14,073 nucleotides of DNA from Gloeopeniophorella convolvens. Taxonomy: Eukaryota > Basidiomycota > Agaricomycetes > Russulales. Positions within the stretch are counted from its first letter, which is position 1, and every line of letters starts with the position of its first letter. The stretch spans positions 1 through 14,073 of the forward strand of contig WTXD01000270.1 of NCBI GenBank assembly GCA_022496205.1, read 5' to 3'. Below, in pieces: positions 1 through 7,859 of this stretch. Below the pieces are notes generated by a model. The model did not search any database and was not told where the DNA came from. It was given only the letters and a program-made list of their open reading frames with translations. Both the position numbers and the translations under genes were made by a program.

Positions 1-467
1 TGAGCCGGTCCTCGAAGGTGCACGTGAGTGTGCACGAGATCCTGGATAAGACGTGATGTCTGAAGCTTGGAGGCAATCGGCCTCCGGTACGTCGAGTTCA
101 AAGCTGAAGACCTCGCGATGCTTGGGCGAACAAGTCCCTCACGCGGATTCCCTAGTAACCTCGTCGATTGACAAAGGAGAACAGGCTTAAGGCCTTAGAG
201 TACAACTGCTACGCCTTAAGTACTACAAGGATAACGGTTTACATAATGTCCTAGCATCGAGTCATACCGAGTCAGAACGGACTCAAGGTGGGTCTCCTAG
301 GTAGAAGTACAGTAAGGGTCCAATAGCATAAGGGGCGCGTCAAGAGGAATGGGGAATCGTATGACGAATGAAAGATAAGCGTCCCCGAGTCGTGGAGTCG
401 GACCGGAACTCGTATTGTACAGTCACGATAAGGAAGAAAAAGAAAATGTATCGTACAGTTCGTGACA
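1..467 (-). repeat. 3' LTR of the retrotransposon (left copy)
   Basis: This stretch matches 7225-7689 over its full length, with roughly 18 differences by hand count, mostly A/G or C/T changes plus two single-base indels. On the minus strand it starts TGTCACGAACTG and ends GGCTCA, so it has the TG...CA termini of LTRs. It is the downstream LTR because gag and pol read leftward into it. Its outer edge coincides with the first base of the window, so one or two terminal bases may be missing. Confidence 0.95.
69..220. repeat. Inverted repeats (potential hairpins) inside the LTR
   Basis: Two stems are readable. GGAGGC (69-74) pairs with GCCTCC (80-85) across a five-base loop. CTTAAGGC (186-193) pairs with GCCTTAAG (213-220) across a 19-base loop. 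Both are unchanged in the right LTR (about 7293-7309 and 7410-7444) although nearby bases differ. They could be RNA structure in the R/U5 region or polyadenylation control; the role is unknown. Confidence 0.5.
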
Positions 468-480
468 TTGCGTCCCTCTT
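468..480 (-). other. Polypurine tract adjoining the 3' LTR
   Basis: On the minus strand the bases just before the 3' LTR read AAGAGGGACGCAA, directly followed by TGTCACG. A purine-rich tract at this place primes plus-strand DNA synthesis in LTR elements. Two pyrimidine interruptions make it imperfect, so the call rests mainly on position. Confidence 0.5.
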
Positions 481-653
481 ACGTCTGAAGTCGCCTCGAC
501 TTCAATCCTCGTTCTGCGTGCCAAAGTCCACGTCGTGATCGCTCGTACCTTCAGGTCTCTCTGCTGGTCCCTGCCTCGCGTACGCCTGCTAACAGCGTTT
601 CCTCGTCTGCCCAGATCCGACTCGACCAGTGATGGAGGAGTGGTGTGACACGA

Positions 654-1850
654 TTAGCCGAGTGCTGCGCGCGTTGTGAACCGCCTGTACGCGGGACTCA
701 AGGCAGGCGCCTCAAGTCGTCGTCGGATTTGGAGGATACGCATGTTGCGTCTGCGCGTTCTCTCCAGCTCGTCGATGTCGTACTGGACGCGCTTCCTCTT
801 GCGCATCTCCTGTCCTAGACGGAAGCGTCGGCAGTGAGTCCGTCGTCCCACAGGTCTCGAACGATGCCTATGAGGTGGTTGTCCTGCGCCATGAGTCGAT
901 CCTCGTCTCGAGGGCGAGGTGGTCGGGCTTTTTGTGCCGAACCGGGGTCGCGTACAACTCGATGCCTGTGTCCATCTCGTCGTACTCGTCCTCAACTGCG
1001 ACCATGAATGGGCAGGGCACGTCAGTGACCTTCTTTACCCAGGGGCGATGATGAGTCGTCCGTCGTACTTCGAACGGATGGTCTCGGAGGTGATGACGTG
1101 CTGGTCGTTTCGGAAGAAACCTTCGGATAGGAGGTCGCGCGGGAGTCGTGGGTTTTTCAGGCGCAAGCCTGGTAAGCTTGGTCGGCCAGCCGAGTAAGAA
1201 CGAGCATGAGTTCCTGCTCAGCTCGGCAATCATGCCCTTCCGGTAATCCGTGTCAGAGCGTACCAGCGTGTGGCTGAGCAGTCGTCGATGCGTTCGTAGA
1301 ACCGTTTGGACAACTGGGCCTTCATGTCAGTTAGACGAACTGACTTGAGGTCCCAGTTGAACCCCGTATTCTCGAACGTCGCGGTGATGAGATGGTCTAA
1401 GTAGTCCTGGTTGCGTCCCTTGACGCGCTTCCTCTCGCTCTCTTCTTCATCCAGGTCGATAATCGTGTTCCCCACGACAACGTGAGTAGGTCCGACAGGT
1501 GTGCCGGTCCTGGCAGCGTGGAAGCGGGGACGAACTGCGCCAGAATGGTCGCACTACCTTCGACGCGAGGGTTCACTGGTTCTGCTTCCACTGTCACCGC
1601 TTCTACCTTCGGGCTCGAAGGTGTTACGACGCTGGCGGAGACTGAGCGAATGGGTACGGCATCGGAATACGTACTCCTTCGGTGACCATGATGGTCTCCT
1701 CGAAGAAGGTCGGAGGGGTCGGGGCGCGCGAGCTAGCGATGGAGTCGGTGTCGGTGCGGAGGTATTCGATGTTCGGGATAGGGCGGGGAGCCGGGGAGCT
1801 CGACTCGATGGAGGAACGGAAGAAACAGTGGTGGGGACTGGAGACATGGT
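654..1850 (-). pseudogene. ORF3: extra coding-like region between pol and 3' LTR, function unknown
   Basis: Minus-strand frames read successively like one protein broken by small indels. There is a Ser/Pro/Thr-rich beginning (about 1850-1640), a Glu/Pro/Val segment (1597-1480), and a charged segment starting NTIIDLDEEESERKRVKGR near 1470. A globular-looking stretch FENTGFNWDLKSVRLTD lies near 1370, an acidic segment VAVEDEYDEMDTGIELYA near 995, and a basic probable coiled-coil tail QYDIDELERTRRRNMRILQI near 760. The frame changes at least five times and the last segment stops at 654. I recognise no domain: there is no zinc knuckle, no transmembrane segment and no dUTPase or RNase H motif. Standard chromoviruses have nothing here, so it may be a lineage-specific accessory protein. 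Coding status is inferred from composition and needs homologues. Confidence 0.5.
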
Positions 1851-1940
1851 GGGAGTAGGAAGTGGAGACGGGTAAGAGGTCGAGTAGAACGTTGTGGTTG
1901 CTAGAGTGACTGAAGTCGCTGAGGGTAACGATGAAAATTA

Positions 1941-1950
1941 CCCCCCTCTT
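1941..1950 (-). other. Internal polypurine tract just after the pol stop
   Basis: The minus strand reads AAGAGGGGGG followed by TAAT, starting four bases after the pol stop codon (TGA, 1955-1957). From general knowledge, fungal Ty3/gypsy elements often have a G-run and then the 3' LTR at this point. Here about 1.5 kb more element follows. It may be an ancestral priming site left behind when ORF3 was gained, or a second (central) polypurine tract. Confidence 0.5.
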
Positions 1951-1954
1951 ATAG

Positions 1955-2564
1955 TCAGCGTCGACCACGGCGCTTAGATAGGGTATCAGATGCCGGTCCT
2001 GCGGCGTCAGGATGTTCCGAGTGATAGAGGGTCAGCAGGTCGTCCGCGTGAACGTCGGGTGCTGCGATCCACTCGTTCTCCGAGTCTGGGTAGCCTTTCC
2101 ATTTCACGAGGTACTGCAGCTGACGGCGGAAGAAGCGAGAGTTCTGAATAGATCGACTTCGTACTCTTCTTCTCCTTCGATAAGGTCAGGCGGAGGACGG
2201 GGAAAGTTTTCGCCGTGTTCCGTGTCTCGCGATAAGGAAGAAGGCGGGACACGTGAAAGACGTCGTGAATTCTCATCGATGGGGGAAGTTCCAGTTGGAA
2301 TGTCACCGGGGACAGTTTCCGTATGATGCGGAAGGGACCATGGCGTCGGGGGGCTAGCTTCAGCGTTGGATACGCTGTTGGTAAGTGACTTCCCTCGAGC
2401 CACACAAGGTCTCCTTCTGTCATCGTAGGCAGCTGACCACCGGCCTTCCGCTTCATCATATCAGCTGTCCATTCTAGAGCTTCTCGCGCAGCGAGGCGGT
2501 GAATGCGCATCAGTTCGAGTCGATCGGTAATCCGGGGTATCGATGAGGCGTTCCTATCGGCCAA
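1955..2564 (-). pseudogene. pol 3' end: integrase C-terminal GPY/F module and chromodomain
   Basis: From 2564 the minus strand encodes a lysine/arginine-rich integrase tail with EGDLVWLEGSHLP and RRHGPFRIIRKLSP, which is the GPY/F module, then IHDVFHVSRLLPY. After a frame change comes LIEGEEEYEV (about 2195-2160). After another comes LQYLVKWKGYPDSENEWI (about 2116-2063), a classical chromodomain core with its aromatic residues (Y of EYEV, W and Y of KWKGY). The frame then closes at TGA 1955-1957. Chromodomains bind methylated histone tails and direct chromoviral integration, generally into heterochromatin. Three frames are needed for this segment, so it is interrupted by at least two indels. 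Confidence 0.9.
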
Positions 2565-3716
2565 TCAGAATGAGGGTGATAGCCCATCAGGGCTTCGAAC
2601 GGGGAGAGTTTCGTCGCAGAACTCTTCCAGGAGTTGTGCGAGAACTCTGCAAATGGAAGCCAATCGGCCCAGTCATCCTGTCTGCCGTTCACCCAAAACC
2701 GCAGGTACTGTTCGAGCTGCTGGTTAACGCGCTCGGTCTGTCCGTCGGTCTGAGGGTGGTAGGCTGTGGAGATGTTTTGGCTAATGCCCAGGCGTCGGCA
2801 CAGCTCGCGGGTGAAAGAGGATGCAAAACGAGGGTCGCGATCAGAGATGATACGGCGTGGTAACCAAATCGACGGTAAACGTTGTCCAGATATAGCTTCG
2901 CCACTCCTTCGGCTGTGATCGTTTCATTGCAGGGTATGAATACTGCACCCTTCGTGCAATCGTGGTCAACGACCACAAGGATAGAGTCGAAGCCGCGGGA
3001 TTTCGGGAGTTTGACGATGAAGTCCATTGACACGGTCTGGAACGGACCTGCATCCGGATCGGCATAGATCGGCATGAGTTCCGGTTTCTGCCGATTGGTC
3101 CGGACTTTCAGCGCCTGACAGTCGGCGCATCCATTAACGTAGTTCTTGACGAACTCGTTAAGGCCCGGCCAGTCCCACTGTCGCCGTATCAACTCCTGGG
3201 TGTTCGTGATGCCGGGGTGTCCGGCGGAAGGGGTGTCATGATGAGCGCGAACGATATCGCGCCTGAGTGTTTCATCCGTGTCGGCCGGTATCCAGAGTTG
3301 GCCCTTCTCAGTACGCCACCAGCCGTCAGCCTGCTTTTCGCATCCGGGGGGTGCTTTCGTTTTATCGCCCCAGAGTTGGGCTACTCTGGTTCGATCTTCG
3401 AGTGACGGGGTTCCGGTTAGGAAGGTGGAATTTATGAAGATGTCGGGAGGAAGTATGGCTACTTCTTCATGTTCGATGGATCCGTCATCGTGGTCAGGTC
3501 GTCGCGAGAGAGCGTCCGCGGGGGTATGGAGTTTTCCAGGGACGTGCTGGATAACGAAGTTAAACTCGGCGAGGTCCTCGTGCCATCGCGCCTGGCGATG
3601 CGAGACCTTCCGAGTGTCCTTAAAGAATAATAAGTTACGATGGTCCGTGAGTATCGTAATCGGGTATTTGGCTCCTGCTAAGTAATGGCGCCATTCCTTC
3701 AGCGCCTTTATAATAG
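2510..3716 (-). pseudogene. pol: RNase H end and integrase catalytic core
   Basis: One minus-strand frame is open from about 3716 to about 2860. It begins IIKALKEWRHYLAGAKYPI, has the RNase H motif TDHRNLLFFKD (about 3648), then VPGKLHTPADALSRRP (about 3540-3496). A linker leads to the integrase zinc finger: histidines in HHDTPSAGHPGI (about 3243-3208) and cysteines in NGCADCQALK (about 3130). The first catalytic Asp is in VSMDFIVKLP (about 3030). A frameshift near 2860 moves the rest to a second frame holding the second Asp (RRIISDRDPRFA) and the Glu (YHPQTDGQTERVNQ), then WADWLPFAEFSHNSW. All D,D-35-E residues are therefore present, in two frames. The stop at 2510 precedes a third frame carrying the GPY/F module. 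Confidence 0.92.
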
Positions 3717-3719
3717 CTA

Positions 3720-4120
3720 GAGTTCTCGGTCGTAGACGTCGTATCTTTGTTCAACAGGTGCGAATGAATGTGAATAGTATGCTATAGGGTGTCGTCGTCC
3801 ATCGACACCCTTCTGCGAAAGTACTGCGCCGCATGCAAAGGAGAAGCGTCTGTCTCGAGGAAGAAGGTTTATCGTGATCGACGTGAATAAGTACGGGGTT
3901 AGAAAGGAAAGCGTCTTTCAATCGTTCGTAAGCAAGTTGGCAATCGTCAGTCCAATGAAGGGGGTATCGTTCTTCGTAAGAGTATTCAAAGGCGTGCGAT
4001 CTTACCGAAGTCCCTGATGAAGCGGCGATAGAAGTTTCCAATCCAAGGAAAGCTCGTACCTGCTTGACGGTTTTCGGGACGGGCCAATCCCTGATACCGT
4101 CAAGCTTCACGGGATCCATC
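3720..4120 (-). pseudogene. pol: RT connection and RNase H start
   Basis: The minus strand reads MDPVKLDGIRDWPVPKTVKQ then VRAFLGL (about 4119-4035), the stretch that joins reverse transcriptase thumb to RNase H in Ty3/gypsy elements. WTDDCQLAYERLKDAF follows near 3955-3905. After frame changes, HSFAPVEQRYDVYDREL lies near 3770-3720 and leads into the RNase H frame of the neighbouring segment. Expected Gly-Asn-Phe-Tyr residues after the first block are obscured by an indel near 4030. The RNase H active-site Asp near 3850 could not be read with certainty. Confidence 0.85.
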
Positions 4121-4191
4121 TCAATCGATCGCCGTTTAGGATCATACCAAGGTAGTCCACCTTTGTACTTCGAAGGTGCACTTTTCCGGCT

Positions 4192-4965
4192 TCAGGTATA
4201 GGTCGTTATCGAGTAGTTCTGAAGTACTCTTTCGACCATACGTCGGTGAAGATCGATGTCGTCGGGGGTCGCGATGAGGATGTCGTCCATATAGATGAAC
4301 ACGAGACCAGAGTCGATCTCGTCTTTGAACAGCTCGTTCATCATGGTCTGAAACGTGGATGGGGAATTCGTAAGCCCGAAGTACATGACCATGGGTTCAA
4401 AGAAGCCACGGTTCGTTTTGAACGCGGCTTTCCACTGGTCGCCTTCTTTATGCGGATATTGTTATATCCCCATCGCACGTCAACTTCGTGTAGAGTCGGG
4501 CGGTCTGGAGTTTATGGAGTATCTCTTCATGAGCGGAAGAGGATAGTTGTTCTTTACTGTATAGGTATTCAGCTGGCGGTAATCCTGTACAGGTCGGAGT
4601 TTCCCGTCCTTCTTTTTAACAAAGAAGAAGGGGAGGCGTATGGGGAACTAGACGGTCGGATGTATCCCTTCTTCAGATGTTCGTCCAGGAAGGACTCTAA
4701 CGCCGTCTGCTCTGAAGGGGACAAGGGTATATTTTACAGGGAAGTGATGGGGGCGCGTCGTCTTTCAGGTCGATAGGATGATCCCAGGGTCGCGACTCCG
4801 GGAATCTCTGCGCCGCCTCCTCACTAAACACCTTGTCGAAGCGTCGATAATGGGGGAATGGGATCGGGTTTAGTTTTCTTGGGTCGAGTGCAGCTTCGGC
4901 AAGCTGCTGCGCCTGAGTTACTCGGAAGAGGCGAACCTCGTCAACAAGTTCCGGCGGTGACCGAA
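4192..4965 (-). pseudogene. pol: reverse transcriptase, at least five frameshifts
   Basis: Starting near 4962 the minus strand gives ELVDEVRLFRVTQAQQLAEA, then PHYRRFDKVFSEEAAQRFPE and the WDHPIDL block (about 4783). SPSEQTALESFLDEHLKKGY and [15 protein letters not shown] (motif at 4567-4590) follow, then NNYPLPL. The first catalytic Asp is in [13 protein letters not shown] (4479-4481). DQWKAAFKTNRGFFEP, YFGLTNSPSTFQTMMNELF and the YMDD box (4282-4293) with its two catalytic Asp complete it. The order and sequence are those of a Ty3/gypsy reverse transcriptase, about 220 residues. Frames change near 4725, 4625, 4530, 4490 and 4445, each explicable by one base, so this copy cannot make an intact enzyme as given. 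Confidence 0.93.
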
Positions 4966-5053
4966 GTAGATTTCATCTCTGCGTCTAGGTTCAGGGGTTC
5001 TATTCCTGAGAGGTAGAGCTGAACGTGAGCGTGTGCTTCTTCCTCCCATTCCG

Positions 5054-5575
5054 CTAGGAACGGACGTTTGATACACGCGCTCCTGCTCGAAATGTCGTAG
5101 GCGTGGGTTTCCACGAAGATGCGTCTGAAGTGGAAAGGATGATGGGATGGAAGTCGTCTGCTACTCGTCGTTCACCCCATAGAATCGGGGGTTGGAATAG
5201 TCGTAGCCAGGGGAATCCGAGGATGATGCGTTCTCCTCCGATACTGGAAATGTAGAAGCGCTGGGAATGTGATTTTCCTCCAGCTGATACATCGAACTCG
5301 GTGTAATGAGTGATATCACCGGACCGGTTTCGGGTTCCATCCGCGTTTCGAATGATACGAGGATGAGCAAGTCGTTTCACTTCAAGGCCGTGCTGTTTCA
5401 CGACCTTCCAGTCGATGATATTGTCGGTAGCCCCGCTGTCGACTAGGGCTTTGTCGTCGATCCTTTTATGTGCACTCCGGATGTAAAGGGGAACTCTGAT
5501 CGCATTTTCGGCATAGGAGAGTCGTACTAGTACATCGGTGCTGAAGACGGCTCGAGTAAGGATCGCTCTACTCAA
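5054..5575 (-). CDS. pol N-terminus: retroviral-type aspartic protease
   Basis: This open frame of 173 codons starts inside the gag 3' end. It carries the retropepsin active site ALVDSGATDNIID (about 5442-5404), with the DSGA triad on a single subunit so the enzyme would work as a dimer. The second family signature RIILGFPWLRLF lies near 5230-5195. It would cut Gag and Pol polyproteins during particle maturation. The track-style start is TTG at 5573-5575, not a plausible initiator; translation more likely enters by frameshift from gag (see the 5572-5577 overlap). The frame stops at 5054, and the next coding stretch continues in another frame. Sequence from 5054 to about 4965 is still coding-like (EWEEEAHAHVQLYLSGIEPL), so another indel is likely. 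Confidence 0.88.
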   Translation of the reverse strand: MSRAILTRAVFSTDVLVRLSYAENAIRVPLYIRSAHKRIDDKALVDSGATDNIIDWKVVKQHGLEVKRLAHPRIIRNADGTRNRSGDITHYTEFDVSAGGKSHSQRFYISSIGGERIILGFPWLRLFQPPILWGERRVADDFHPIILSTSDASSWKPTPTTFRAGARVSNVRS

Positions 5576-6068
5576 GCTTGTTGAAAATCCTGGACGCTGA
5601 AGTCCTTGTCCTTCTCAAGGACACTGAAGATGGACTCTTTTTCTGCGTCAGATGCGTTTGCCAGATAGGCTGCAAACGTCTGTGGGGAAATGGAGGAAGT
5701 GGTAGAGGTGGAGGGAGTCGGTGTCGTGGGTCTGTCGTGTCGATCTGTCGCTGACGCGTTTCCCGAGGACGTGAGTCCTTTTGCGGGCAGGAACGTGAAA
5801 CGTGTCCTTGCTGGCCGCAGTGGAAACAGCGTCCCTGCTGCATGTACGAGGTCCGTTCGTCGGGCGTGAGCTTCTTCCCTTTCTGATGGACGAATGACTG
5901 GGTCTGATTGACCGTCACCGTGTCACGTCCATGGGAACTACTCCGTCGTTCCGGGGTGGCTGTCCAGCTCCTCCAGGGCGTCGTATCTGAAATCGTGGCT
6001 GCTGTCTCGGGGTATCCTGATTTCCGTAGATTTCCTTCATGAGCTGATACTGAAGCTGCTGGTCGCAA
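5568..6068 (-). pseudogene. gag 3' part: nucleocapsid with one CCHC zinc knuckle
   Basis: The minus-strand frame carries GRCFHCGQQGHVSRSCPQKD; the knuckle C-X2-C-X4-H-X4-C occupies 5787-5828. It binds the packaged RNA in Gag particles. The region before it is basic and Gln/Ser-rich (QTQSFVHQKGKKLTPDERTS). After the knuckle the annotated frame ends at 5568 as SASRIFNKLE. The neighbouring frame ending DFSVQDFQQA at 5572 looks more natural, which implies a further indel between 5790 and 5620. The upstream half, to 6187, is read in a different frame (FDQWAEKLCDQQLQYQLMKE, about 6090-6030). Confidence 0.88.
5572..5577 (-). promoter_or_regulatory. gag stop / pol overlap, -1 frame relation
   Basis: The presumed Gag C-terminus reads VLEKDKDFSVQDFQQA and stops at TGA 5572-5574. 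The protease frame is open across this site and lies in the -1 frame relative to gag (codon boundary at 5575). Many LTR elements express Pol by -1 slippage. The bases before the stop (GATTTTCAACAAGCTTGA) do not hold a canonical X XXY YYZ heptamer in the gag frame, so slippage here is a hypothesis. Confidence 0.4.
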
Positions 6069-6690
6069 AGCTTCTCAGCCCATTGATCGAAGGTCCATCG
6101 GGTACTGCCGGGGTTTACTCCGAATACGTCCCCTCCCTGTCGTGCGGTTTCCCGGACGAGGGCGTTGGGGAACGAGCGAAGGAACATAATGATGGTGGAT
6201 TCGGCGTCGAGGTGGAAGTTCCCCTCTCTGCAAGGGTACGGAACTTTCCGATATACTCCTCGATCGGTTCGGGAGCTCGGAATTTCATGTTCGCCAGGAG
6301 AAGTTTGGCGTTGACGGCGGTTCCTCGATTTAGGAACCGTTTGTCAAGGGTATCTTTAAACACCGTCCATGCGGTGTCTCTCGTCGCGAAGGGTACTGGC
6401 GGGTCAAGGACGCTGTTTGCCTTGATTTTCTCCAGCCACTCGATCTGCCTTTGGACCCAGTCGGTCACAATGGCGCCTCGAAAGTATGTGAGGCAGAAGG
6501 AGATTTTTTTCAGTGGGTCGGTGAATGTCGAGTTCTCGTCGTTCAAGAACGCGTAGAGGTTGAACTGCCGCATGAAGTCGGCATATCGTTTGGATTCTCC
6601 GTTAAAGATGAACGGGGCTTCTCCTGTGAGTTTCCCGCCATCTCGACGGGATGCGGTGATCGTGGAATCGACTCGGGTTTCCTCAGCCAT
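5915..6690 (-). pseudogene. gag: capsid region, frameshift near 6225
   Basis: An ATG at 6688-6690 opens MAEETRVDSTITASRRDG, then GEAPFIFNGESKRYADFMRQ and FNLYAFLNDE. ISFCLTYFRGAIVTDWVQRQ, TAWTVFKDTLDKRFLNRGTA and FRAPEPIEEYIGKFRTLAER follow. This is the helical capsid fold region typical of Ty3/gypsy Gag (retrotransposon gag family). The frame breaks near 6225. The protein-like continuation is GNFHLDAESTIIMFLRSFPN, then FDQWAEKLCDQQLQYQLMKE in the next frame, reaching 5915. The initiation site is uncertain because the gag frame is also readable upstream of the ATG (PTPDPTSVPARE) for about 45 bases. Confidence 0.9.
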
Positions 6691-6699
6691 CTCGCGCGC

Positions 6700-7140
6700 T
6701 GGTACGGATGTAGGATCAGGTGTCGGGATATGAGTGCCGCGGCGGCTTCTTCAAGACGTTGTGCAACGCCTGTGAGGTCGGAGGGGTTCTGGGGTTGGAT
6801 AGAAGTGGGAGTCGTGTGTTCTGGGGATTCGTGGGCGGGGTGATCGCGAAACCACTGTACTACCTGGTCTCGATTCGGTATCCTAGTGCGACTACGGGTG
6901 AGGTGATTTCGTGTCTCTGGTGGATTCCGGACCACTGGACGTAGTTCCAGCCTTGGTCACTCGAAAAGTGTACTCGTAGGGTCTGTCCGCTGAGGATCAG
7001 ATAATAACCGTTCTCTCGGTCGTGGAAGATTCCTCGTAGTCCTTCTCCTCTGAGTTCAGGGGGAGCGACGTCCTCGTCCTGCGCAAAGGAAGTCGGACAG
7101 TCACAAGTTCTGCGATCGTCGGCTCTCGAGACGGAGAAGC
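6700..7140 (-). pseudogene. Possible gag N-terminal extension, decayed
   Basis: Protein-like blocks on the minus strand precede the capsid start. One is VTLEQASPSREPTIAELVTV (about 7125-7065), then GLRGIFHDRENGYYLILSGQ (about 7045-6985) in another frame. VVQWFRDHPAHESPEHTTP and DLTGVAQRLEEAAAALI (about 6780-6730) lie in a third. The last resembles the short amphipathic helix many fungal Gag proteins have before capsid. Three frames are involved, so either this is a broken N-terminal Gag domain or part of a 5' leader. I recognise no named domain. Confidence 0.4.
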
Positions 7141-7224
7141 CTGTTCTAATGTCACGGCCTGAGCCGGCGCAAGCGGAGCTGGCGAGGGCTGAGACGAGCG
7201 AGGTTCGGTAAGTCGGTCTCGATG
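7140..7224 (-). other. Leader next to the 5' LTR, primer-binding site not recognised
   Basis: Directly inside the 5' LTR the minus strand reads CATCGAGACCGACTTACC. A tRNA 3'-end primer would require TGG at this boundary and none is present, whichever of the two possible LTR ends is used. The primer may be an internal tRNA fragment or the element's own RNA, but I found no complementary segment by eye. Confidence 0.35.
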
Positions 7225-7689
7225 TGAGCCGGTCCTCGAAGGTGCACGCGAGTGTGCACGAGATCCTGGATAAGACGTGATGTCTGAAGCTTGGAGGCAA
7301 TCGGCCTCCGGTACGTCGAGTTCAAAGCTGAAGACCTCGCGATGCTTGGGCGAACAAGTCCCTCACGCGGATTCCCTGGTAACCTCGTCGATTGACAAAG
7401 GAGAACAGGCTTAAGGCCTTAGAGTACAACTGCTACGCCTTAAGTACTACAAGAGAAACGGTTTACATAATGTCCTAGTATCGAGTCATACCGAGTCAGA
7501 ACGGACTCAAGGTGGGTCTCCTAGGTAGAAGTACAATAAGGTCCAATGGCATAAGGGGCGCGTCAAGAAGATGGGGAATCGTATGACGGATGAAAGATAA
7601 GCGTCCCCGAGTCATGGAGTCGGAACGGTGCTTGTATCGTACAGTCACGATAAGGAAGAAAAAGAAAATGTATCGTACAGTTCGTGACA
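7225..7689 (-). repeat. 5' LTR of the retrotransposon (right copy)
   Basis: This is the second copy of the 1-467 repeat. It begins TGAGCC at 7225 and ends GTGACA at 7689 on the plus strand, after which the sequence becomes unique (TCGAAGCTG). The boundary could be two bases further left (TGTGAGCC at 7223). As the 5' LTR of a minus-strand element it should carry the promoter that transcribes leftward, away from copy A. I see no convincing TATA box. Confidence 0.95.
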
Positions 7690-7859
7690 TCGAAGCTGTT
7701 ACCGTGGGCCGTGTTCTTTAACGGGCCCAGAGTCTCTCCCTTTCATTCATGCAGCTACCCTGAAGTTTCCCACAAATCGACGCTGGCCGTATGTGCAATC
7801 TTTAAAAGCCCTACTCCTTTCCTCACGTCTTGTCGTACCCTCATTTCCGTTCAACCTAG
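7690..7859 (+). promoter_or_regulatory. Short upstream region of copy A, bounded by the LTR
   Basis: Only 170 bp separate the LTR end from the copy A start codon. A TATA-like TTTAAAAG lies near 7801-7808, about 55 bp before the ATG, and a CT-rich stretch (7735-7760) could be a fungal pyrimidine-rich start-site element. If these are real, the retrotransposon has replaced or displaced everything further upstream. Confidence 0.35.

Larger units (their letters stand above)
1..7689 (-). mobile_element. Ty3/gypsy chromovirus LTR retrotransposon, frameshifted copy
   Basis: Direct repeats at 1-467 and 7225-7689 bracket a minus-strand internal region. It carries, in order, capsid-like Gag, a CCHC knuckle, a DSGA protease, reverse transcriptase with YMDD, RNase H with TDHRNL, an HHCC/DDE integrase, a GPF module and a chromodomain. 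That order, with integrase after RNase H and a C-terminal chromodomain, defines chromoviruses of the Ty3/gypsy (Metaviridae) group, which are common in fungi. The element is unusually long on its 3' side: about 1.5 kb separates the pol stop (1955-1957) from the 3' LTR (467). Most domain joins need a change of frame, so the copy as given cannot make full Gag or Pol. The target-site duplication cannot be tested because the left flank is outside the window. Confidence 0.95.

Noticed and set aside
1501..1875. Plus-strand frame rich in Gly, Arg and Val as an antisense ORF
   Set aside because: Its composition is the mirror of the Ser/Pro-rich minus-strand region; some fungal elements have antisense ORFs, but nothing here supports expression.
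654..1968. Envelope-like gene making the element an errantivirus
   Set aside because: No hydrophobic signal peptide, transmembrane segment or fusion-like motif is visible in any minus-strand frame, and the chromodomain places it among chromoviruses.
4246..4776. Long plus-strand frame of 176 codons over the reverse transcriptase
   Set aside because: It is antisense to clear reverse transcriptase motifs including YMDD; no protein family is visible in it.
6543..6935. Separate small gene upstream of gag
   Set aside because: It shares blocks with neighbouring frames in the same direction and overlaps the capsid start; a broken Gag N-terminus is the simpler reading.
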